This document shows, in pieces, positions 54,610 to 64,000 of a stretch of DNA of 64,000 bases; position 1 is the first letter of the stretch, and each line of letters begins with the position of its first letter. Under the pieces are notes generated by a model. That model made no database searches and was not told the DNA's origin. It saw only the letters and a list, made by a program, of their open reading frames with translations. The DNA is from Stemphylium vesicarium. Its lineage: Eukaryota > Ascomycota > Dothideomycetes > Pleosporales > Pleosporaceae. Position numbers and translations under genes: made by a program. The DNA lies in contig QXCR01000155.1 of NCBI GenBank assembly GCA_004380135.1, positions 1-64,000 of the forward strand, given 5' to 3'.

Positions 54610-56591
54610 CTTTGCGATAGACAAAACGATGGAGAAAACCGAGCAGGAGGTGGCTCTAGTTTAGATGTCTTGCTTTATCAATGCGGACCTGAACGCACAG
54701 TGCTACGGTCCGCTGTCGGAAGTCGCTCATTTGTCGAACCAGTATCAAAATGACATACGGGGCGTCGGTGAGTCTATCAACGAATCGGTCTTGGTCTGCA
54801 ATCTTCTGTTCCGTGTACACGGTGCACGAATCAACGACCCGTAGCAATTGTGCCCATGCACTACGGAGTATGGCCCTGTCTAGTGAGCATGATTACTCTT
54901 TCCGCTTCCTTTTGATGCTCACCACCATGACCGGAATATACAGACAAAGGGCTCAGATGGTTTTAGCCGCCGCGCGACCCCACCAACGACGTGAACTAGA
55001 TGCTAGTCGGCGCCGATAGAGCGACACGACTCATGTTCGTCCGTATTACTAAAGCACTAGAGCCAACAAGGAAATTACGCGGTGAAGGCTAAGAAAATTT
55101 CCTACTTCTTTAGTGGTTCTGAAAGACTTATCTAACCTCCAAGTGACACTAAGAAGTAATTCTCGAACGCGCTTCAAACAGGCCTCGATTTGGTGGAGAA
55201 GACGCCGAGGCCCAAATTCGTCGTATTCAGATCGATACTTACGCTAATGGCGGTTGCCTGCGGTGTTCATGTTGTCCCCGTAACGTTGTTACGTCGCACA
55301 GCTACTTGTAGGCAGTCTCAAAATTGCCATACCGAGGCATGACATGACCAGGCGTTCCCGCGAGCATGTTGCACAGAAGAGGGGAGTTTGAGAGTCGCAG
55401 ATGCCAGTGATGAGATGGAAGATCTAGGGAATGTTTTCGCGAGATGTTATCGTGCTGCGGCCATTTTGCGAAGGCTTTCAAAGCAGAGACCTTCGCCTTA
55501 TCCAGCTAATTGGCGACAAACCCAGAAGTATAAAAAGTTCAGACTTCGCCAAAAAATAAGAGAATTGTTAATCACGGCCCGGGAACGATACGCCTAAGCA
55601 GGTTAATCAAGTACGATCATCTCATTCGACGAAAAGATTGTAAACAGCACCATGGCTATTTCTCCATGTAATCTTGTATCAACAATTTTTAGCTTCGAAC
55701 AGAGATCTAACATTATTGTGTCTCCAAGATAATATCAAGGCCACCGGAAGGCTCCCTAGTTTCTCTGACTTGTGGCAAAATAACGGCTTCCAAGCGGAAA
55801 TATAGATAACGCTGTAAAAGGTCGAGCGCCCAGAACCTGCGTATCAAGACCCATCTTACTCGACTGCCAACTCGGATACGCCATCCGCCTTAAGGTCAGC
55901 CCTAATGCTTGACTTTCATGAACATTCGTTTTACCGAAATGTGAGACAATTCTAGCTAAACAACGCAGACATAGTCTGCGCCCGCTTGAACGAGAACGGA
56001 GCGAGAGGTTTGCTGAGAGCATCAGCAACTTCAATGCAGGCGAAGACTAGCGCAATACCATCGACGACATGGCGAAAGTGATGCAAACAGGATATCTTGG
56101 CCTTAGCGAAAGATACCATATCTATTGATATAGGCGGAGGCAATAATGCACAGCTTGAATAGTCGCATACGTGACTGGAGCGAAATCACTCGCCGATGAA
56201 AGAGCTTATGCAGAATGACGGCGATGGCTTAATTGTCACGCGAGAGAAGGGTGTCGAGATCTCGGTATGGAGTTCCGGAAGGAAGGCGGGTTGCCGACCA
56301 CGCTAAGCGAGAAGTGGACTAGATTCAGGGCATAGGTCTCCAGGCTGTCGCAAATGGGACACGAAACGGGAGACTCAAGGTCGAGGAATCGGATAGCAGA
56401 ACAAGAATATGAATTGAAAGATTCGAAATAGAAACGAAAGGTACGTCAGGTGTATATCAGATGGGGAAAAGTTAATAGTATTAAAGTACAACCCAACGCC
56501 ACGCTTGCTGAAACACGTCCGAAATCCAGTGGTCCTATCACACTTGATTTCCTTCGAATCAATCTGACCTTCCATAACAACCACTTCAAAC
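54610..56591. other. 2-kb spacer, mostly relic sequence
   Basis: A possible Ty1-copia C-terminal relic sits at ~55.95-56.14 kb (separate entry). A 69-codon open stretch at 55388-55597 (plus) is basic and helix-like but has no context. Nothing else is supported. Confidence 0.4.
55952..56143 (-). mobile_element. Possible Ty1-copia RNase H end relic
   Basis: A minus-strand frame reads FAKAKISCLHHFRHVVDGIALVFACIEVADALSKPLAPFSFKR. This resembles the end of copia polyproteins (HIDIRYHFVREL...TKDMIADGLTKPL). It is isolated, with no reverse transcriptase motifs or LTRs found, so it is a small decayed fragment at best. Confidence 0.4.
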
Positions 56592-59500
56592 CTAGCTCAG
56601 TGTCCCCTGTCGACTCCTCTCTATGCCCACTGGCGCAGTGCCGACCTGGTCCACCAACGCCTGTTCCTGGGCGCGAGAGTTCAACTCATCCTCGAGACCC
56701 GTATTCCTCTTACGCATTGGACTGGTGGCGTCAGCCGCGCTATCGTCGACGTCAAGTTCCTTTTCCTTGCGCCTCACGGTGCCCATACTAGCGATGCTGG
56801 CATCATCGCCGTCGCTCTTCTTTCGGCGTTCGGGCTCGCCATTGTGTACTTCAATCGTAACATCGGTGTTGTTCTTGCTGAAAACGCGCAGGCCAACGAC
56901 GCAGACGGCGTTCCAAGGATCACGCTCGAACTCATCCTCTTCTTCGATGTAGGGGTAGCGTGATCCGTTGTACCATACGTAGCGCGGTTTATTCTCTGAC
57001 AGCATACGCGGGATGTCATCTTCGTCATCGGAGAAATCAGAGTCGAGCGAGCAAGGGCCATCAATCTCGGAGTCCCAGGAGGACTCGTCAGAGATGTCGT
57101 TGGGCGAATGGAGGCCATTTTGAGCGCGATGCGAATAGTCGCTTGTGCTGCGGCCCCGGGTGACTTGGATGCCAGGTCGCACACCGGGGATTGGTGTGAG
57201 GGTAGCACGCCGAGAAGGGGCTGGTGAGCGCCTCTCTGGGCGTGGGCTATATGGCCGTTGCGAAGGTGTCCCCGGTCGAAACTCCTCGATCACCGGCGTT
57301 GGACCGGGCGTGGGCAAAGGTGTTGGAATTGGTGAGTCCGTCAGCTGGCCTTCATTGTATCCATCTCGACCTTGGTATGTACCGGGGAGTTCAGTGTTGT
57401 AACCTCCTCGGCCCTGCAATTCGCCAGGCATGTTCTGATTGTAGCCACCTCTTCCTTGTAGCTCTCCGGGCATGTTTTGATTATAGCCTCCTCGACCCTG
57501 GAAGCCTTGACTATGGAGGGCCGGTGAAGCCTGTGGGCTGGAGTTGTACCCGCCTCGTCCTTGAAGTACCAAAGACTCAGTCATGTTTATGCCGGGGCTG
57601 TCCTTATGATATCCCCCATGAGCCTGCAGGGCCCCGGGCACAGTAGTATTGTAGCCATCTCTGCCTTTGTTGTACCCGCCTCGGCCACCAAAGCCGCCGC
57701 CAGGGCTGGCTGACCTCTCGCGGATGGCACCAGTGCTCGATGCACGATGATGTCTGGATACGACTTGATGTACCGGCTTCGGCTCATCATCGCCAGATGT
57801 TCGGTATTCATCTTCGACGTGGATGCCGAGAGCTGGAAATTCTTGTAGTTTCCGTTCCACATCTTGCATGTCACCCGAACGATTCAGTTTCCGCGTCTGC
57901 TTGGCAGCCTTTTTCTGTTCGCGGAGCTCGGCCCGCCTGCGCAGCCTCTTCCGGCGCTCGTGCGACTGCTTCAACTCATTCTTTTTACGCTCAGCTCGTT
58001 CTTGCTTCTCGCGTAACATCTTCTCCTTCTCTTGCTCCCTGAATTGGCCTTTGGCATGAGAAAGGTCGTAAGATAGTCCGATGGAGAGAAGCTTCTCTCG
58101 ACGTTTGGTGCAGGTCGCTCGAATGACCTCATCTGGTGTCGGGTTCTCGGGGATTCTAGTGGCTTTGATCTTCAACAAGACTGTGTAATTTCCAGCTTCG
58201 AGATCTAGCTCCGTAGAAACGGATCGCTTCATGTAGTAGGTGCCGTTACTTCGAACGATGTACTCTTCCTCATCGTCCTTGTGAAGACGAAATTGGAGGT
58301 TGAACTCGTACTGACCTTCAAGACCTTGGTAGTAGCGATCGTCCAGTTGGCTAAGTACGATGACGACGGGGCCATCCTTGGCAAGATGTATTTTGAACTT
58401 GGTGTCAAGATAGTCGACACTCCAGGGAACATTCACACTGGTCCATTGTTGGGAAACAGTCCACTCCGGTCCAAATAGCCTGGTGCGATCGAAATGCTGG
58501 TAGGTCCGTAACAGGTCCTTGTAGGAGATCCAGAAGACACCGTCATCACCAAACTTGTGGTTGAGTTTCTGCATCCACTCGGGGGTCCATTCCTCGGACC
58601 CATCACTCCAACGTCCGGTCCATTCAGTCCGGCCCCAGGGGTTGCGCAACTTCAATAGGCGTTGGCCATCGATTTCTCGAGCCTCCATGACCGAATACGC
58701 ATGCTTCTCTTGGATGCCTTTGCGTGCGCCATAGATGCCACCCATCTGACCGCATCCGAAGAGGAAGGTTTTGTTTACATTCATAAGCTCCTCGCGCCAG
58801 AACTTGTCTTTGTCGAGAATGTCAGTGGCAAAAACCTCCGACGTCACACCTCCAGTGAGGTCTTCGATGCCCTCCCCCACAAAGCCGCCGTCGATGGCGC
58901 TGTAGTCGCCATGGGCTTTGGCGAAAGCTTTCTCGAGTAGCGGAAGCCAGGTCTCGTTGGGGTCACTACACTGCGCGAAATATAGGGCTCTGGAGCCAGT
59001 CTGCATGACAGTGCGGTATTCATCTTCAGGACTTTTGCGGTTTTGCAGCTCCAACCAATGGTAGCGCTCGAGTTTCGCTTCGTCAAAGTCCTCTTTGATG
59101 AGATAGAGCTTATCGTCAATTACTTCCGATATCCACTCGCCATCTAAAAGCTGTCAGCCTGTACACAGAACCTTTCCAGTGTTGGGCACTTACCACGGTG
59201 AAACACGAAGCCATATACGCCGACTTGCTCGTCACGGGCGACGCAAACGCGTTGTATCAACTCCTCTTTATTCGATATCGTTGCCAATGCCGACATGAAC
59301 CAGCAGTCGCCGTCGTTGCCCTGTCGCACATCGTTCGCCGTGGCGCCTTCAATGAAGAATCGTGGGTTATCAAAAATGTCCTGTGAGAATTAGAACATGC
59401 ATTGAGTCAATTGTCGTATAACGCACCTCTACGCGCTTCACCGACTGAGGATGAAAATCGGTCTGCTCCTCATTCAATCCGCTCAGGCAATCGGATGGTG

Positions 59501-59912
59501 TTTCAGGAAATGCTTGAGATCGCTTGAAGTCCGCCTCAATGTCGAAGTGCGGGTCTCGGTACTTCTGGTTCAGTCTCCGGCATTCCTTGACAATCTTTGC
59601 GACCTTTCTGGTGCAGGCCTCCCTCGCCTCCTCGTAGGATGCGAGTGCGTTGACGCCGGGAATAGACCCTCTTGGTGCATGTGCGGCGGCTCGCTTCGCA
59701 TAAAGATTGTCCGGTAAGATAGTAAATATCTTACCGGGATGCTTAGTAGTGAACTTGTTCCAGAACTCGTCAATGTTCCTTTGCGGCGCTTGCTTCCTTA
59801 CTGGTAGCCGCGGGCGTGATGCGGGTGCCGGCGGTTCCTGGACCATGCTGGGCGCACGCGAATGTGGAGTGGTGATGTTGATGAAGTCGTTGTGCGTTCC
59901 ATTCGATGCCAT
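56592..59912 (-). CDS. Calpain-like cysteine protease with GRGGYN-repeat tail, 1074 aa
   Basis: Exons 59912-59427, 59380-59194 and 59143-56592; introns are 46 and 50 bp. Start ATG 59912 (MASNGTHNDF). The calpain core has the Cys motif QGNDGDCWFMSALATIS (Cys ~188), the His motif KHAYSVMEAREI (His ~372) and the Asn motif LRNPWGRTEWTG (Asn ~392), so the triad is intact. A C2-like beta region follows (WTSVNVPWSVDYLDTKFKIHL, VVIVLSQLDDRYYQGLEGQYEFNLQFRLHKDD). A charged coiled coil comes next (EKEKMLREKQERAERKKNELKQ), then a low-complexity region with repeated GRGGYN/GRDGYN units, and an acidic C-terminus. It is not the short PalB/Rim13 type. Calcium dependence and substrates are unknown; no EF hands seen. 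Confidence 0.88.
57330..57720 (-). repeat. GRGGYN coding repeats
   Basis: At least seven copies of G-R-G/D-G-Y-N, several within a 14-residue unit QGRGGYNQNMPGEL (42 bp; two exact copies at protein level), in the disordered part of the calpain-like protein. Arg-Gly/Tyr motifs of this kind occur in proteins that phase-separate or bind RNA. Confidence 0.7.
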
Positions 59913-61862
59913 TGTCAATTGAGAGCCAGATCCCCAGTGCTCTGGGGCTGGCTGTACTTTGTGGGGTCTGAGACAGCCATTGGGGGCTCTGCGACGGTTA
60001 ATAAAGGCTTTCGAAAGAGATTGAGGTTTTCAGCCCCCAAACACAGCATCACAAGCTGCCATGTATGGAGAGGTATTCTGGGAGCCCGTAAGAAAAGAAG
60101 TGGGGCGGTCAGACACGAGGGCGCTGATGGGTGCAGGCGCTGAACCCCCGCTTACATGCCGCTGCGAATCAGCTGGCCGCGGAGCTCCCGACCCCATGTA
60201 CGAAGAGCCCGTGCCGATAGCAAAGAGCGGAGAGGCAGACGAGATTGCGATCGGATGCAGCTGCATCTCTCGGCATCTTCAGCTGTACATTTGAGCTGAT
60301 GACGAATGGGACGACCAAGTGATGGGGCAGGTTGACAGGAGGTTGCTGTTCGTTGCAAAGCATGATGGACGGCCAATGCACGCTGCCAAGTTAGCCTGGG
60401 GGCGGACCGCTAACTGCTTATAGCCAACCTCCGTGGCACGCCTGATCAACTCTTCTTCTTTCCTCTCATCGACGGAGAAAGAGTTGTTAGCCCGTTGAGC
60501 CTGGTGCATGAAATTACGTTTGTGCTATGATGACACATTGACGCACCGAATAGCCATGAGACGGTTCCTGAAGATTGTTGCCATGTAGTGATCCCCGACG
60601 TTCTATTTCAACAACCATTTGTGGAACGTGGTGAGCTGAGGAGGCATTGTTGTGTGCTCGATGCATGATTCGTTCCAAGGGCATCAATCGCAGAGTACAG
60701 GATACATGGTGCACCCACCTGGAACACTTTGTAGTGCCGGGTAACCGACGCGGTTCGGTAACAGCAGCCGTTCCGAACCGTCCACAGAGATCACCAACCG
60801 AACGCTCCATCCCATGCTTTTGTCGGGTTTTCGTCTTCTTTCATGCCACCGGGGATAATTCCCCCCAAGGTTTCCCATATCTGCACAATTAGAAACGCTT
60901 TGGTCACTTACAGCTTCCAGCAGTTGTATCTCGGCTAGAGTAGCGGTAACGGCTTCACCGGGCAACGCAAACAACGTTCAAAGATGGTGTCATGACCACT
61001 CTGCCGTAGGAGGTTCTTTCCAACAACGGTTCACATGCATGTCAGCCCTAGTGCTCAGCCCTATGAGCGATGCAGCAAGCCTCCTCCAATCTTTCACCAA
61101 GGATAAAATCTCACCGTATCTTGAACGTATTCAGCCAATAACCATCCGGGAATGTGAGAGTTCACGAGAATAGCGGCTATTGTTCTGGACGCGAAAGGAG
61201 TCGCAGGGGTTGATTGGGACGAACGCATGGTGTTGAGCTGCGACGCTTTGGCCTTCGCTTCCGCCATTGTAACGTTCTTGCATCTGCATTGGCTTGAGCT
61301 GACTTGTCGGTACGCCGGTTGTAAGCAGGCGGCGCCTCGATTTATCATCTCCTGATACTGCAGATGGAGCCACTACGCCGAAAGACGCCTACAGCTGTGT
61401 AGACAAATAGGACGCTTTGAGAGACCAGAAAGAGCGGTAAACGCCTTGCATGATTGTTGTTGGAGGATGTGCGCTTCCGCACCCAAGCCAAACAGGCGCG
61501 TTGAGGTTTGGCGATAAGGCGCAGGGCTGGTAGCTGAGGTGGCAGGGCGAGCGCAGCGATGGACATACGAGTGAAATCGATGACGTTATTAACAGGCTCA
61601 TCACGTGCAACGTAGTGCCACCGCTGGATCAACCCTAATGCCCTCAGCTACATCCCTCTCGCTGCAGCACACAGCCGCTCCCAACAGCTTTGCACACTAC
61701 GCTCCTGGTTTTAAATCTTACGCATGAGTGTTTTCAATAACATGAAAAAATAAGTCAACATGTTACACGTAGCTGCTGTGGGTCCCGGGGCAATGCCTCG
61801 GTGCTGTACCACACAGGTGTCAAGGTGGGGTAATTATCCTTCTCAACTGCGCAAACCGAGAA
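59913..61862. other. 2-kb spacer without a supported gene
   Basis: Between the calpain 5' end and the HET-type relic. Many short, overlapping open stretches on both strands, none with a motif or a good start. No repeat or RNA gene recognised. Confidence 0.45.
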
Positions 61863-62303
61863 ATGTCAAAACGATCAATTCTTTCCAGGCGAAGCGTAAA
61901 TATCAAAGCGCTTAAGATGAGATTTTGCTCAGGCTGTTCTCAGCTCAATATTTCTCTCTACCGGTTTATCTCACATACAGAAGAAGAGCCAGCGGGGCAC
62001 CATACCTATCAAGTGCCAAGACGAAGAGCGCAATGCGACATCTGTGGCCTTGTATCTTTTACATTGGAAAAGGCGGGTTTTATGCCATGCACCAGACCCG
62101 TTGACGGCCAGGAAATGTGTATCGGCTGGACCTCTTCCCAATCAATAGATCAGTCACAACCAGCAAACCCCTCGTTCCTCTCTGTGTCATTGGAGGATAT
62201 CGACGTTAAAATGACCATTCGACCAGCGACAAGAAAGTCGACTGTCCCACATTTTAGGCGCGTGCTACCGCACGATGCGTCTCTTCTTGACTTTGCCCTT
62301 ATC

Positions 62304-62555
62304 CAGTGTGCGCCATGGAGGGAGTTAACTCCGCCAAGCCAGGCTTAGCACGCTAAGCATGGACGTGCGTCCTTTTCTATATACGTTAATAATTTGATGC
62401 ACGATATGAAAGGTGTGCGCATTGTTTCGTTATGTTCGAAGGACTTTTGAAGAGGTTAAATTAATGCGTTGTAGTGAAGGAAAAACGAAATTTCTCTCCA
62501 ACTCCATGGAGTTCTTAGAGATGGACGGAGGGAGCTCCCTCCATAGCGCACACTG
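62304..62555. mobile_element. hAT-type MITE, 252 bp, inserted in the HET gene
   Basis: Termini are CAGTGTGCGC at 62304 and its inverse GCGCACACTG ending at 62555. The inverted repeats extend imperfectly through TATGGAGGGAG. Identical 8-bp duplications CCCTTATC flank it (62296-62303 and 62556-62563). Length and termini indicate a non-autonomous hAT element. It brings stops into the HET frame. Removing the element plus one duplication (260 bp) restores one frame across the site. Its termini differ from those of the MITE at 1798-1925, so it is a separate family. Confidence 0.9.
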
Positions 62556-63101
62556 CCCTTATCCGCGATTGGATTCACCAATGTGAATCGCTTCATGAAA
62601 TTTGTTGCAGACTATCGGGATCGAGATATCGGAATGTTCCAGCACCGATCCCGGATCTGGAACACAGCCTTCTCGTCATCGATGTATCAATGATGTGCAT
62701 TGTCTGTATCCCCAAAAATTGCCGCTACATAGCATTGAGCTATATTTGGGGAAACATCCGACAGCTTCAACTTACAAACGCGAATATGGAAGATCTCATG
62801 CGACCTTCCGGACTGTCCAGTGCAGGGCTTTCTGCAACCGTTCGGGATGCCATCATATTGGTAAAAGAGCTGGGAGAGCGTTATCTGTGGGTTGACGCAC
62901 TCTGTATCATCTCTGATGATGCCGCTATGCGAGAAAGATCAATTCTTTCCATGGATCAGATCTACTCGAGCTCCCTCTTTACTATCGTAGCAGGAGGCTG
63001 TGCCAGCGCTGATGATCCATTGCGAGGTGTTACCACGGGACGTTGCTGCGAGCAAGTTATATTGCACCAGACAAGGCGTCAACAACTGCATCTGAGAACT
63101 G

Positions 63102-63399
63102 TGTTGATTTTTCTATAGAGTAGATACACGAGTTTATATACATAAGGTGTGCGTAAGTATATAACGCTAAAGGAGTGGAAGTGAAGGCTGTAGAAAATAG
63201 TCGGAGATTCGGCCAAGGAGTATCGGGCCGATTCCAAGCAGGGTAGTTCTAATTGGCCACAAGTCATACAAAGTATGTCGTCGGACGTCTTTTTGGTCGC
63301 ACAAAGAAGCGTCGCAGAGATCTCTAAGGACACTGTATACCTCTAACGAGCTTGACGTGCGTACATTACTTTCTCTTTCGTGACACAGATGCACTAACA
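63102..63399. mobile_element. AT-rich insert in the HET gene, possible solo LTR
   Basis: HET coding sense is lost at 63102 and resumes at about 63400. The insert begins TGTTGA and ends CTAACA (short TG...CA-type inverse ends) and holds a TATATAC stretch, as LTRs do. The flanking pentamers AACTG and TATGG do not match, so there is no target duplication and the identity is unproven. Confidence 0.4.
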
Positions 63400-64000
63400 T
63401 ATGGTAGATTCCAGGAATTTCAGCTCACACACCGCTTACTTGTACTCGTCCCGAATGGCCAAGTCTACTTCGCTTGCGAAGAGGCAAGCTATTGTGAAGA
63501 TGGCCCTGCATGCCTAGGTCGAAAGTCTTTGGATAGACTTTAGCGTCTGCCGCGACCAGACGGATCCTGCTGTTATTCTGAAGCGACGACTCGATACAAA
63601 CCTGCCTTGGACGGCTTATCGATGGGCAGTCACAACATATTCAAATCTAAACATGACCAACCAAACGACATCCTCAACGCATTTCAGGAGGTATTGGTTC
63701 GGCTTGGCATCGGAGAGTGTACACATGCATTGCCAATCGATTACTTGGACCTGGCTCTAGGATGGAATAGTGGCCACCTGAAATGACGGCCTGGGTTTCC
63801 CTCTTATGCTTGGTCTGGATGGATTGGCGTTGTTTCATTACCCTGGTGAGCTTCCGACGAAACCGAAATTGTTGCATCGTTTGGCGCCGGCATTTTCTCA
63901 CATTGCAACGAGGAAGAGTCTGTCCGCGGGGCGTTTTATCTAAGATACACTACATGGATTACGTACTATCTAATCGAGAGTACGGCGGAATACGACCATA

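Larger units (their letters stand above)
61863..63880 (+). pseudogene. HET-domain (heterokaryon incompatibility) gene, broken
   Basis: HET proteins trigger self/non-self recognition and cell death on hyphal fusion. The N-terminus (from ATG 61863, or MRFCSGC at 61917) has a C-x2-C pattern (CSGC, CDIC). It is open to TTTGCCCTTATC (62303), where a 252-bp MITE enters. Directly after it the frame resumes RDWIHQCESLHE and reaches the HET core: CRYIALSYIWG, ATVRDAIILVKELGERYLWVDALCI, MDQIYSSSLFTIVAGG. After LRT (63100) a ~298-bp AT-rich insert follows. HET-like sequence then returns: FQEFQLTHRLLVLVPNGQVYFACEEAS, DILNAFQEVLVRLGIGE, LPIDYLDLALGWNSG and RRPGFPSYAWSGWIG to ~63,850, over shifted frames. 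It is therefore non-functional as it stands. Confidence 0.8.

Noticed and set aside
55388..55597. 69-codon basic ORF
   Set aside because: Could be a relic, but is short, isolated and without a recognisable domain.
1..64000. Secondary-metabolite cluster or CRISPR array
   Set aside because: No PKS, NRPS or terpene synthase genes and no regularly spaced repeats were seen.

Overview
This is a gene-dense window from a filamentous ascomycete, most likely a Pleosporales-type Dothideomycete. Genes carry short introns, mostly 43-81 bp, with GTRNGY donors and YAG acceptors. They sit on both strands without operons, and the best-conserved products are clearly fungal. There is no bacterial or viral gene order. 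Decayed DNA transposons with AT-rich stretches and C-to-T type stop codons suggest past repeat-induced point mutation (RIP) or similar decay. The species call is an inference from gene content; no marker gene was available.

Layout. 0.5-9.4 kb: a membrane-protein gene with a frame break, a 128-bp hAT-type MITE, a decayed pogo-like transposase, an orphan gene, a long disordered Gln-rich protein with 17-residue repeats, and an integral membrane protein. 10-24 kb is the conserved core. It holds argininosuccinate synthase (5 exons, Gcn4-type sites upstream), a Doa4-like deubiquitinase, divergently transcribed VPS27 (ESCRT-0), a Gfd2/YDR514C-type nuclease-fold protein, a broken F-box-like gene and a PTR2 peptide transporter. 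26-35 kb: a PPOX-type flavin-fold protein with a C-terminal membrane anchor, orphan coiled-coil genes (one decayed), and a conserved Ser/Lys-rich membrane protein. 35-47 kb: DUG2 (WD40 plus M20 peptidase, 7 exons), a decayed paralogue of the 28-kb orphan, a proline-rich coiled-coil protein, and a BIM1/X325 LPMO-like GPI protein. 47-53 kb is rich in decay: a TM protein, two broken orphan genes and a frameshifted pogo-like transposase. 53-60 kb: a GT8 glycosyltransferase and a calpain-like protease with GRGGYN repeats. 61.9-63.9 kb: a HET (heterokaryon incompatibility) gene broken by a 252-bp hAT-type MITE with a perfect 8-bp target duplication and by a second insert.

Functional links. Vps27 (sorts ubiquitinated cargo at endosomes) and the Doa4-like enzyme (removes ubiquitin from that cargo) are head to head with about 560 bp between their start codons. 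Peptide import (PTR2), peptide/glutathione breakdown (DUG2) and arginine synthesis (ARG1) lie within 27 kb, but nothing shows they are co-regulated.

Gene models are read by eye from splice consensus and frame continuity. No similarity search was run, so family names rest on recognised motifs. No tRNA, rRNA or CRISPR array was recognised.
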